From: Nereocystis luetkeana
Lineage: Eukaryota; Sar; Phaeophyceae; Laminariales; Laminariaceae
Direction of reading: 5' to 3'
Length of the DNA stretch: 64,000 nucleotides
Assembly: GCA_031213475.1 (NCBI GenBank)
Contig: JARUPZ010000018.1
Coordinates: forward strand, 5,989,680 to 6,053,679
The notes under the pieces were generated by a model. That model was not told where the DNA came from and did not search any database. It saw only the letters and a list, made by a program, of their open reading frames with translations. This document shows, one piece after another, positions 33,101 to 44,000 of this stretch (its first letter is position 1; each line of letters starts with the position of its first letter). Both the position numbers and the translations under genes were made by a program.

Positions 33101-36100
33101 GATGTTGTATGTGACCTTTGACCTTTGATATTTCGTATTTTTTATTTTCTTTCCTTTTTCCGATTTGGTTGACGCTTTTTTTAGCCCCCCTTGGTCCGTT
33201 TGTCTCTGTCCTCTTTGTGTCGTCCTTGACCCACCAGCTGGACATACCATAGGACTGGTCGCACGAGCAAACAGCAATCTTGTCCTCGGGACTCGGCCTG
33301 CGCCCTGAGCACATGTTTGCTTCGTTTTCTTTCTGATTTCCACCCTTTCTTTGTTTATTTCTATTTTGTTTTTTCACCCCTCTTCGTGTTCTCTTTTCTT
33401 TTCCCCGAGTGTACATATGTACCACGGATATATTCCTGGCGCTATTTGGTTGCAAGTGATACGGGATGGTAAACCACAGCTCGTTAGCACCGTTCCCCTT
33501 GCGGACTGGTATGATACTGCCGCGCGCGCTATTTCGTACTTGTTTGTTTCCCCCCAGAGAGATACATTTTTGTACAGTCTGTTATGTGACCACAGGCACA
33601 AGTTCAGGGAAGTGAGTTTATGTCAGGGCATCATCATCATCAAACTGTTCTTGTAACCACGTAAAAGACGGCGAAGGTTCATATCTTCAGAAAGCACACC
33701 GCGATGACACTCCCGCAGCACAGCCGAATCACACGGGGTTATTGCTCGACAGTGACCACGAGAGGCGGTAGCGGTAGCTCCAATTTTGAGATTTTCACAG
33801 CCGTATAGCTTGGCAATGGATGATCTAAAACGGCAGAGTCAGGTAATATGTTTAAGCCCAAGGCTATGTATTACGCTCCAAGAACATAGGGGCGGTACGA
33901 GCCTCTTGAATGATCACGCGCAAACCACCGAGAGGGTGGAAAAGCGATCAACCGCGCACCTCCGTGCAATATATTGTAATACCGTACAGCAGTCGATGCT
34001 CTGACCCCGCTCCATGAAGGCAATGGTTAGTGGTTTCCACTCCACACCAGTACGCTATAGTACTGTAGAGAAAAGCTGACGACCAAAAAGTGACCGTTAC
34101 AACAACGGCCACTGCGCGATCGGGGGATGCTACAATGGTTGGTGTCCGAGTCACAGTGCAAGGAGCCTTACGGTCCGGGTGCAACAATATCCTACCCCTA
34201 TGCACGGCGGTACGGCTGGGCGCTCACGCTGTTCGCAGACGGTTGAAAAGCCCACAAATTTTCATTCGTGGGGTCGCTATCCGGGGGTCTCAGTCAACAA
34301 AAACTTTCTGTTTCCCGGCACTCGCTCGCTTTAGCTTTTTTTCGAAGGCCTATATCCTTCACAAGGAATTGCATACAGAATACGCGCGAACGGCTTATCA
34401 TACAACTTCTCAAATTAAAGGGGAAAAAATGGGATGTAGACGAGACGTATTACGCAGCTTGCAAAGTTGAGTATCAACTATTTAATCAGTCGAACTCACA
34501 GCTGACGTATTTCATAATTTTATCAAAGGTGGTTTTATACATACTTACACGATTACGAGTTGTGCGAAGTTCATGCTGCTGTGTTTGTACTATTAATACT
34601 GCAATTAATGGATATGCGCAGCCCGAACCTCCGAAGCTCTGCGCGACATCGATAGCGCGATTGGAAGAAGCTGTGGTTGCATGGAGAAACAACTAGTGCA
34701 CGGAATACCGTGCCACCATGTTGTTCGGTATGTTGTGAATAGAAGACACGGTAGATGTTTCTCGCGTGTGACTTCACGCTGTTATTAGCAGGAAGGATTT
34801 GCACAGATGGCGCCAAAAAAAGCATCTCTGCGGTATTTACGGGGCGCATACTACTATTAACAATAGAACTGCAGCCTCCTTCCCACTCTCTACAATATCG
34901 GCGATGGCTGCGTTGTGCTCTGTTGACGTTGCTTGGTGACTGTGCCGAATAAATTTCGTTTGAGGCGTCTGTTCACTGCGTCTTTCCATGGTATGGAACG
35001 GCTCTGCAGGGGGATACTTCCAGGTCACAGAGTAGGGACTGACACCATCGCCTACCGTCTATACCTGCTATTCTTGCACGTTTTTCGCTCATTCAGTATT
35101 CAGCAGCGCTCCCCCCACCCGCCTACGACTGCAACGTTTGTTAGCTCAAGGGATGTTGTTCTCGCTTGTCCACTCCTGAGGTCTGTAGCACATCCATCCC
35201 TCTTTTTACACAATCACTCTTGCATGCGCCAACAATAGACCTTAGCAAAGTCTTCGCTGCCAACCTCCTGCGCGATCGCTACTGCTGTGTGCTGAGTGTT
35301 CAATTGCGATCAAGGCAAGGTTTTGTATACGTATCACATCAATGATGGCGCGCATCACGTGATGTTGCTCTGCTGAACTGCTATGTCTGCATTTTCCACA
35401 GTAAACCGTCTTTCCACCCGTCGACATCCAGCACACCAAGTGTCCGTGCCGATTTTTCAATCCTAGAGAGACATAAGCTTTGTGGCCACGAAACCACCAC
35501 ACAAAGAAACCATCAGGCACATTGTTATTGAGAAAGCAGAGAAGACAATGCAATGCCGTGTCATCGTACTGCAGTAGTAAACCTAGCCGGTGTATGCTCT
35601 ACACCTGTGTCACGTAGCTTGACTCCACGAGTTTTTCGGTCCCGCCTTCTGAAAGCTGTTTAGAGGTGAAGCACGCAAACAAAATGTCTACTATTAGGAC
35701 AAGGAGGGAGATCTGGCTCTGCCTCCGCAACATCAGGTGCGGCGGTAGCGGATCATGCAACAGCAGTTCACCGTGGTGAAACCATCGCTGGGGCAAGAGG
35801 CAAGAGACGCACCGCGTTCTCGGCCCGAGCTTAAGCTAAGAGCACGGAAATTCCCCGAGATTCTCGATACTGCTGTACCCTCTTGCCCTCCGTCGAACCA
35901 CCACGCACTGCTTCGCCTGCCGCAAGCCGCAACCTAAACGCTTACCAGCTATTCGTTGTATTTATTAATAGCGTCAAGGCAGACCCGCCGTAGGACACTG
36001 CTGCTGCTGGTGCTGCTGCTGCTGGCACGCTCGCTCGGGATCGGTACGCCCACTGCTGTCGTGGCATCCGCGACAAAGCCTTGTAATCTGTTACGCGTCG

Positions 36101-37754
36101 GCCGTCTCCTGTTTCCGAGACTGGAGAAGTCCACTCTACGTAGGTAAAATGTAAAATATCTCTGTTGTTAGTACAGCAGAGCATGCCACGAGGGTATCTT
36201 ACCACATACTGGTACCAGGTATTCGAGAACATGTGTGACACGTTGACACACACTACTGGTCTAACGAGGTGCGAGACGAATTAGAGTAGAAGAGGTGTAA
36301 CCCTGACACTAACGCTAAGCTGATCAGACCAACCCTAAACCCTGCACTCACTGCTGTGATGTTATGAGCTCATCAGACCAAATCTCGAATACCGGTAGGT
36401 AAGTAGCTTTCTGTGTGTCTACGGAACCGAACTAAATATCTGGCACGCCTGTTCGAGTGGGGTATTGGTGGAGTCTACTACTGTACTTTTGCCGTACCAG
36501 AATGATAACTGGTGCTAGCATGTACCTGGCACCGCTATACACAGCAGCATCATACTACAGCAGTACAGCAGTTCGTACGAGTAGTATTCGAAAACAGAGT
36601 CATCAGTCATCAGCTCGTACTGCTTTTCTCTTCGTTGACTTTCACATGTACAGCAGCAGACTCACTCCTATTGCTTAATATTAATAGTAGTTTCAGTCTG
36701 GTCTGTTTTTGCTGATAGCGCTGCGATAAACGGTAAATGATGGATGGAGTGCGGATTCATCTCGACAAGACTCGACGAGAGAGTAAAAAGCAACAACATC
36801 CCCTTCCCGTGCACCCACCTGCAGCCTCTGGGGGCTTGGGTTGAGCAGGTCCCTGATTTCCTCCTGGTAGATCTCGAGGTACGACACCCGCATCAGAAAC
36901 ACGCGGTTCTGCGACTCGCCCATGAGGTTGAACAGATCGCGCGCGGCCATCTGCACGATGCCTGGAGTCTCGGTGTTCTCTCCGTCCCCCTGCATGGTGA
37001 ACGTCTTGCCCGAGGAAGTCTGCCCGTACGCGAAGATGGTGCCGTTCATGCCGCGAACCACGGAGTGCACGATCTCCTGCGCGACGCCCTCGTAGACCTC
37101 CTGGGTGGAGCTGTCCTCGTCGAAGATTCGGTCGTACGTGAAGAAAGTGTTGCCCTTTCCGACCGGAAGCGGGTTGCCTTCGGGTGAAGTCTGCTTGTTC
37201 GTTTTGAGGGAAAATAGGATCACACCAGAAAATACACCGAAGTTGTTCGTTGAGGTGTGCGGAGCGCGAGCGGAGCGGGGGGGCGACGGGTCAGCATCGT
37301 GTGTAGCAGTGGCATTGCAGCGTAGCAGAAGCTTGGGTGCTTGCGAGGAAACGCTGGTACCACGTCGTTGCGGTTGGGCGGCCAAGTAGAGAAGCGTCAA
37401 TGCAAAGGTATACACTAATTGCATCGGCCGTTGGTGCAACAATAAAGTCCAACTGTCGGTCAAGGCTTGCCAGGTTGAATATCAGGTTACATATTATTCA
37501 CTTTGCAACGTTGCTCGCTCGAGCCAGCGAGACGCTAGGCAAGCAGATGTTACCTGAGTGACAGAGTTGTGGGTAGGAACGCATCGCCAGATCCTGCCTT
37601 GCTTTCCCGCGTTCTCCCTCTCGTTCAGGGGTCTCAGACGAATGGCGACCGTAGTGCATTTCTCCTCTCCGGCACCGTCCTCCGACACGCGCCGTGCGTT
37701 CTCGGATGACCCCTCCGCGCGCCGGGCAGGTGGTGCATGCGCACTTCGAGGCAT
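18156..37754 (-). CDS. Giant kinesin-7 / CENP-E-like motor with very long coiled coil
   Basis: Plus-end microtubule motor, likely a kinetochore kinesin. Twelve exons: 37754-37554, 37190-36819, 32814-31453, 30774-30448, 29321-25503, 24378-23827, 23221-22910, 22168-21779, 21292-20942, 20673-19747, 18877-18749, 18335-18156 (2,973 aa). All eleven introns are phase 0. Motor domain about 34-380: VAIRLRPLNERE, P-loop GQTSSGKT (123-130), switch I NSRSSRSH (234-241), switch II LVDLAGSE (276-283). The VREDPRKGVYI and SRSHTLFRLVVES segments resemble kinesin-7/CENP-E. After the neck comes a Ser/Thr-Pro-rich linker with TP sites (about 570-600), then Ala/Glu-rich coiled coil to about 2,900 with nineteen 36-residue repeats (1204-1876). 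The last exon is basic and ends Cys-Thr-Gln-Ser, a possible CaaX box. Motor certain; orthology to CENP-E likely; the exon 11 to 12 junction is the least sure. Confidence 0.93.
19010..19335. repeat. Three diverged tandem units in kinesin intron 10
   Basis: About three units of 95-115 bp, at roughly 19012-19110, 19140-19230 and 19231-19335, share a CTTGG/CTGG start, CCCGGG, a GTTGNTT block, a TAATACT/CATACTTGG block and a closing ACCCGGGTACCC. They are strongly diverged. TACCTGGTACCTGGTA lies between units one and two. No coding sense is apparent. Confidence 0.55.
21375..21545. repeat. 105 bp direct duplication in kinesin intron 8
   Basis: GGAGGAACG, AAAAGGTACATGA and GTACTATA at 21375 recur 105 bp later at 21480, followed in both by a CATGA...GGTGA.A.TACAGAG block. 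This looks like an intronic tandem duplication with no known role. Confidence 0.65.
22305..22410. repeat. Short dispersed repeat D, copy in kinesin intron 7
   Basis: Partner of 8150-8262. CCGTTTTGGGGAC is followed about 45 nt later by its near-inverse GTCCCTAAAACGG, so the block can fold back on itself. Confidence 0.4.
24693..24803. mobile_element. 111 bp MITE in kinesin intron 5
   Basis: It starts CTATTACGGGGGGCC and ends with the inverted version GGTCCGCCGTAATAG. About 25 bp of imperfect terminal inverted repeat includes AGTAAATA on both sides. TAGGGCCTACGGTA inside the left end is also in the 1.17 kb element at 5625-6798, so this is probably an internally deleted relative. No protein is encoded. 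Confidence 0.65.
25956..27974 (-). repeat. In-frame 108 bp (36-residue) repeats in the kinesin coiled coil
   Basis: Nineteen units of 36 residues (one cut to about 25) have a consensus near ASEREAADAARIAEVES then MKAAVESFEAQLAS. Within them two adjacent blocks of five units, about 27248-26709 and 26708-26169, are tandem copies exactly 540 bp apart, with the words ISDRETSGAASIAE and FKEKLAVAE recurring at the same place in each. The array lies wholly inside the 3.8 kb exon 5 and keeps frame. It grew by unequal exchange, first of single units and later of a five-unit block. Confidence 0.9.
29375..29505 (-). mobile_element. SINE-like repeat A tails in kinesin intron 4
   Basis: On the minus strand, 29417-29375 reads TTCATACGACGACGGCC, TTGCATGA and GAGTACATC, the 3' tail of repeat A, followed by CCTCCCCCCGCGCC. 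A second partial tail lies at 29505-29480 (CTACGGCCATGCACGA). The last tail base is 57 nt from the acceptor of kinesin exon 5, in sense orientation. Confidence 0.6.
29795..29995 (-). mobile_element. LINE 3' fragment in kinesin intron 4
   Basis: The minus strand encodes KQEGDKIRKKNLCDIWKQR, then [15 protein letters not shown] and KGCAVNGLMTKAGNK. This is the C-terminal end of the same LINE found at 12661-13443, in better condition. The 3' end runs into GGGTACGCCCTCCCCCC. It is 5'-truncated with no reverse transcriptase domain. Confidence 0.7.
33090..33625 (+). repeat. Dispersed repeat family B, copy 1
   Basis: About 530 bp match the inverse of 45525-46110. Shared blocks include CCTTGGTCCGT, TTGACCCACCA, GGACTCGGCCTGC, CACAGCTCGTTAG and ACCACAGGCACAAGTTCAGG. 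A CAT/ATC-rich microsatellite follows both copies at the same end, which suggests a retroposed element with a simple-sequence tail. The small open frame inside is not maintained by selection. Class unknown. Confidence 0.7.
35405..35572 (+). repeat. Dispersed repeat family C, copy 2
   Basis: Partner of 628-818 in the same orientation, sharing CCCGTCGACATCCA, GTCCGTGCCGATT, TTCAATCCTA, TGTGG.CAC.AAA and GCCGTGTCATC. It lies in kinesin intron 2. No coding frame or terminal repeat was recognised. Confidence 0.6.
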
Positions 37755-38028
37755 TTTATCTACTGCTCACTCCTCCCTCTACTCGTTTCCTTACCTGTCG
37801 CTACGCTACCCCCTGGCCACGGGGTCACGGAGTCTGTGCTCGGCTCAACACTTTCGCTGTGCTGCGCGAATCCGTTGGTGATTTCCTGTTTGCTAGGGAG
37901 GACGTACGTGACAAACGATGAATGCCTGCCGACCAAAGTGGAAACCCTTTTTGTTTTTTCGTTCGCAGCGATGCAGGTGTACAACAATCGACGACCTAGA
38001 GGGAACCCTCCCTCTCGATCCAAGCGGT
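37755..38028. promoter_or_regulatory. Bidirectional promoter region, kinesin / VPS72
   Basis: Only 274 bp separate the kinesin start codon (minus, 37754) from the chosen VPS72 start (plus, 38029). If VPS72 starts at the upstream in-frame ATG at 37918, the gap is 163 bp. Both 5' UTRs and core promoters must fit here or overlap. No TATA box was seen. Shared control of a mitotic motor and a histone-variant loader is possible but only inferred. Confidence 0.5.
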
Positions 38029-41000
38029 ATGTCGCTAGCGGCAGACAGACGAAGAAAAGCCAAGGCTCTCGAAGAGGCTGGCGCTGCGCTCTCTGTCAAG
38101 CTGCACGCTCGATCCACTCGTGGTCAGCGCATCAGCGAGCTGCAGGGCGAAGACGCCGAAGCGGACGAGACGTTTTGGGGACAAGGAGCGTGGCAGGAGG
38201 AGGAAGATGGAGACTCCGAATTCAGCTCGGAGGAAGGTTCGTTGTGTGCTCCGGCCGTGCGAACCGAACTTGTAAGCCTAAACGCATGATAGCTCTGCTA
38301 TGTGGTGACATGTGTCTCTCTTGTTCCGCAGACGTACTGGTCTGTGATTTTCGCCCTGATGCTGTTCTTCTCGGTCGGGTACGTGTAAAACGCCGAACGC
38401 CGAGCAAATTATCGGCTACCGGCACCCTACCATCTCTCGCCTCTCTCTGGTCTGATTCCCGACGTTCCTCGACGGTGGTGATGCTCTTGTCGGTGCCGCT
38501 CACAGAGGAGCCTGACAAGTTCGACAAGGATTTCAACGATAGCGAGAGTGAGGAAGATGACAACGACCTAGAGGAGACGGCCCTGCGGAAGAAAGAACGA
38601 GCGGTGAAGGTACGAAATAAAGATCATGTGAAACGCTGTTCTTCGCGCTCCCTCTCTAATACCTGTTGACTCTCTCTGGTACTGGTATGATTTTATAAAC
38701 TCTCTAAAACTCTGGTATAATTTTAGTATAATTGTGATCTTAATAGCAGTACGTAGGAGTAAAGGCGCAGGCAGCATACACAGCACTGATCGTGCCGCAA
38801 TCTGGAGGCGAGCGACCCCCCCCCGTAGGATGCCCAATGTCACGTATCTGACAGGGTCATAGTGACGTTGCGAGGACACCTTCCTCCTGGAACAAGTTTG
38901 CGCCCCACGCGGTGGTCAGCGAGCGAGATGGGTGATATCCTTCCGAATTAATTTCTCGAGGAATCTCGCCAGCCTGCGTTGGCCACGCGCTGCATCGCGT
39001 CGATACCCTCAGCAGTACGAGAACACCCACGCTTCTGCCAACGAGCCCGTTAATAATCGTGTCGTACGTCGCACCTACGTCGCACCGGGTGCGTCGTACG
39101 TGAAGCTTGTTGTAGGACGGGCGATGGCGCACTTGCCACGTCGAACATAACAGCAGCAACAGCAGCGGAGGTATTGGTGTAGGAGTATTCATACGGTATC
39201 ATAGGGGTAAACGTCGCCATCGGCAAGGGTCATCAGGTCCGGTGGCATCCGACACCGGTGAGTAGTCCGCCTTCAAAGACACGTCGAGCGAAAGGCTACA
39301 TGCAGAGGGCGTTTTTTGTTGATGTTTTGGTCCGTTGATACTCTCCTGGTACTACTCACGGCGTTCGTTACTGGGGGAGGCGAACCCCACAAGATATAGC
39401 TATTATTTAATAGCAACCCTCAGCCCATGGCGCCGTGAGAATCGCCGAACAACAGCAGTAGCACAGCAGCACCAGGTAGTCTGGACTCCAAGCAGTCCTC
39501 GCTGTTATTCGCTCAATAACTCCCACCTGTCTGGTTCTTCGTTTGCGCTCGCCTTTTTTCTTTTACCCCCTCGATTCATCAGCGCAAGCGGCCCGCGGGG
39601 GGCGTCTACAAAGAGCCAAAGCGCTTCGTGCCGGCCAAGAGGAAGGCCGCCGCGCCGGCGGGTGGTTCGTCCCACACGGAGTATGGCGCAGGGGGCAACG
39701 CGGGGGGGGTCGGGGGGGGCTCAGGTGGTGCCCCTCGCGTGCACGGCGCGCCAATCAGTAGGAGCGTGCGAGCTAGCACGAAGAACAAGGTGAGGAACCC
39801 TAGCGTCGTCTGCGCCATCATCGTGTACGTATCAAGTACCAGGAACCTGGTATATTATGTTTTATAGTTTTGATTCGAAAGTGTTCGAGTCCGCGGTTTA
39901 TGATTGACTTGTTTATTTATTTTAGTAGGCGCACTATGTACTTCCTTCGAACGCCTTCGCTTTTTTCACTCATTTCGTTATCTGGTACTTGGTGCGAGCG
40001 TTTTCGCTGCAGATTTGAGAGGACCCTCTGAGCTTCTGAGTGCGGCGCTCAGCTGGGGCGGTGTACCACCGGCTGATGCTGTGGTAGACAGTTCGTACCT
40101 CGCAATACGACCGGGGTGTTTTCTCTCATCACACACAGTTGGTGGTTGGTTGTACTGGTGAAAGATTGTTGGTCGATAGCACCCAAAGACCGTCGCCACG
40201 CGGTGATCAGTATTGTATACGTATAGGTGCATATTTACGAGGTACGTATCTGCTACCTTGTGTCCAGTCCTCACTAAATGGGTGACAGTCTTCACTAACT
40301 CCTCATTAAATAAAACATCTAAATGCCGAGAAAATGCCAGGCGGTTCGGGCTAAGGCTTGGGTTGGAATGTTGACGTCCAGTATTATGAAAGAAGCATAT
40401 TTCAACCCCTCTTGTCGGATCTGAGCCAAGGTCTATACAGCTCTCGCATATACCAGGTATGTATGATATGCAGGTATTCAGGCATGGGGTGACGCAAGGT
40501 GAAATCCGATGACGTTTTGGGCAGCTCTCAAAAAGCGGAAAACCCGCAAGACGTGACATTCTCCAGCTCAGTTCGCGGGTTAAGTCAAACATCACGGGTC
40601 GGGTCGAGTCGGGTCCGATTTTTTTCGGATGTCTAGACCTGATCCGACCCGACCCGACCCACCAGATTCCGATTGCCCCGTGAGATAGTCATGCCGCGGG
40701 TCGGGTCACCTCGGCCTGCGAGACCATTGCTTCCGACCCACGGCTTCGACCCGCGGATCCGGCCCGTGGGTCAACAAATCAAAAACAAATACTTCGAAGT
40801 ACATCTTTATTTTTCTACCCTGCAGCAATATCTGGTCTTGCTGGGGTATCGATGAATGCCGACATGCGTATGTAGATGTGGCGGTGTTTTAAAGTTTGAA
40901 GATGATACCAAAGGATTACCATTGAGTATTGGTGCGAGAGAAGCCTTCGGCAACAAAAGGGAAGCTTTTGAAGTGTCGGATCCGCGGGCTGAATGCGCGG

Positions 41001-44000
41001 GTCCGGGTCTGCAGAAAACAACTCATGGGTCACGCTGGTCCGACCCGCAAGTGACCCGTTTCTTGCTGTCGCGGGTCATGACCTGACTCGACCCGTGAGC
41101 TTTTCATCACCTCTTGGCGCGATCTGACTCGACCCGTGAGATTGGACAAGTTATTGACCCGGCCCGACCCGACCCGACCCAACCCGACCCGACCCGACCC
41201 GACCCAACCCGTGAGGTTCGAAAAAATCTTGACCTGACCTGACCTGACCCGACCGGCGAGATTTGAAGACCTTGTAACCCGACCCGACCAGACCCGTGAA
41301 CTTTTGAACACTTTTTGACCCGACCCGACGCGACTCGTGAGATTTGGAACGCCCCCTCACCCGACCCGCGGGTCGGGTCATGACCCCCGAACAGCTCTAA
41401 TTTTTTTAGGTCTAATACATCCCAAAAAACGAGAGTCATGTCGACCAACGAAAAGAAATGCGGTGCATACACCGGTATGTCTAGATGTTCAGTTTGTTGC
41501 TTCTTCCCCCGCCGCTTTCTTAGCGCGTTGTCTGCTTCGCGGAGACCCGCTTCCACAGCGGGGCTATACACGCAACATACATCACATTTTCGACCTTCCC
41601 TTCATTGGTAGACCGTTGACCCACTCGCGACCGAAACATTTGGCGTGCTGTTGCCGTTTTAACAGACGGAGAAGAGCTTAGAGGTGCGGGAGGGCGAGGC
41701 TAAGGCGCGCGAGGCGCAGCTCAAACGGTCCGTCCCGCAGCCGAAGACGCCCAAGGGCCAGTTCACACAGAAGCAACTTTTGTTAGAGGCCATCCAGACG
41801 GAGGTGAGCAGCGGCAAATGTTTTTTTACGTCATCGCGCGTCGGGCAGATCACGATCTACAGATTTATGGATCATCTAACCAATTTATCCGCCCGTTGTG
41901 GGATGTTGTCCAGGACTTGTACCTGAATATATCCATCTCGAGGAAGCACGTGCCATATTCATCATGCAGATCATAACGCTCCCACCCAGCAACATGATGC
42001 ATAATCATGCAGATGGAATAGATCAAGGATATGGCTGCCCGGCAAGATTTAGACCATAAATGCAGATCCGACTTGTCCGATGCGTGCTGTACACGTTTGG
42101 TTCCTGGCGCCTCTGTTGCCGGCTGCCGTGTGCAGCGCTTTATAGAAGCTGCGGCATTTTTTTTCCTTGGACGTATTGTAGGTCAGGGCTGGAGGTCCCC
42201 CTCCCCCCCACCCCTTGCCCTGCGGCGGGAACGGACGCGTAATTGTTGTTGGTGTGCGAAGTCCTCACCCCACGATATGCCATGGGGGCACTACCGTACC
42301 TGTCAAGGGGGTAATATTTATTTCTCGGGTTCTAAAAAGTGAGGAGCTCTATGACATCGGACTTCATCCAACGGCCGCCTTCTGATTGAAGATGTACGCG
42401 CACCTCCATGAACTACCCGATAGGCTACGTAGGCATCTAACCTATGCACTGGTAAACCTCGTGGCAGCGTAAATGTGTTTGGGTAGTTCCTAGGGCTGGG
42501 CACTGGCTGACTCGATAAGTAGCGATTGTGCTCTGGTCAAAATCAATCAGTTCACTGGATTGCAGCAGTATACTGTCTCCGCTCTCTCCTCCCGAAACGC
42601 ATTGGTGGTTTTCCGCACTATAAAGTGAGGTGTTTCTTGGGCGCACGTACGACAAAAACTACTGGCGAATACACTGGCCGGGTCAATCGGTAGATCACTA
42701 CCTCCAGTACGTACTGATCCAGTGCCGAGCCCTAGTAGTCCCTCATTTCAAGAGCTACGTCTGTCGTAAGCGTCTAGGCCCAAGAGTACCCTCTCTTTCG
42801 TGGAATAGCGCTCTTTTGTCTGTGTTGTCGGACAGAAGCGTCGTGCTTTTGATAGCGGCGACAACATCATTTCAGCTTTGCCGCACCGGGTTTATATTTA
42901 TGGTTTGATATCCTCCGGCCGTCTCTCCTGTGCCACGTACCCTCCATTGCGCGCCACCACCGGCAACCGTTGTTGTCATATCCTATTAATGGTCAGATGT
43001 TTCGATTTGAACGGATATTCTTAGACTACATGTATGGAAACTCGTTGACTCTCAGTTTGTACCGCGTTTATTCTTGTATCGTATACCAGTATAGCAGATA
43101 CTCACGAGTTGTGGTCCTTGGTTAGGTATCAACCCCAGTTCGTCTCCTGCTTCTCCTTGACTTACGACGTTCTTCAACGTTCTTCGTCGGACCTTTCCAG
43201 CAAGAAAACATGCGGTGGATACTCAAGCAGCAACGCCTGGAAGACGAGGCCAAGGAGGACGAGGGGCGCCCCAAACAGCATAAGGCTCTGGCCTCGCGCT
43301 ACCACTCCCGCCGGGGGTATGTGGACACGATATTCTTCCCCGACGCCTACTACCTCCCTCCCGTCCTTTGCCAGCTGCCCTTCACTGCCGACCCGAAGGC
43401 GGAGGCGGGAGGCGCGGGGAGCGGTCGGTCGGCCGATCGCCGGTGCAAGATTACGGACGCACCGGCATCGTACAAGGACCCTCTGACGGGCTATTACTAC
43501 GCCGATGCTGCGGCGTTCAAGGAGCTTCGAAAACGATACGGGGCATCCGCGCGACGGCTCGTCAAAGCGCAGAAGCAAGAGCAGGAGGCGAAGGAGGCGG
43601 CTAGCCGAGGGGGGGCCGCCGCGGCAGGGGCTGCGGCAACCGGTAGTCGGGTGGAGAGCGACGCGGTAGCAGCAGCGGTAGGGGTGGGGTCGGCGGCAGG
43701 GGCTGGGGCGGCGGGGGCGGGGGCGGGGGCGGCCACAGCTGGCGGGGCAGGCGCCGGCTCGTCGAAAGGGATGGGTGCGACTCACCAAGCGGGAGGGCAG
43801 GGCTCCGGACAAGGCAAGAAGCATGCGAAAGAGACGGAGAAGAAAGGCAAGTCTTCTACAAGCAAGGGGAAAGGGAAGACGAAAGGTGCAGCCAAGGCAG
43901 CGGCGGCGGCGGCGGCAGCGGCGGCGGCGACGGCGGCGACGGCGGCCGCGGCGGCCGCGGCGGCTACGGTGGCCGCGGCGGCCACGGTGGCCGCGGCAGC

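Larger units (their letters stand above)
32815..36818 (-). other. 4.0 kb intron 2 of the kinesin gene
   Basis: This intron splits the motor domain between LLNPSPQRLQ and VREDPRKGVYI (donor CAG|gtgggt, acceptor ctcacag|GTG). It holds repeat B (33090-33625), repeat C (35405-35572), a CTG-rich patch near 36000 and several TATTAATA and TACCWGGTA palindromes. No further exon or nested gene was found. Confidence 0.8.

Noticed and set aside
33351-33656. Similar open frames in repeat B copies (33351-33656 plus and 45562-45933 minus) that might mark a conserved small protein
   Set aside because: Codon-by-codon comparison by eye gives roughly 6 silent against 16 amino-acid changes, as expected for neutral decay, not for a protein under selection.
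41107-41571. 154-codon minus-strand frame rich in Gly, Ser, Arg and Val
   Set aside because: It is a translation of the GACCC minisatellite in VPS72 intron 3.
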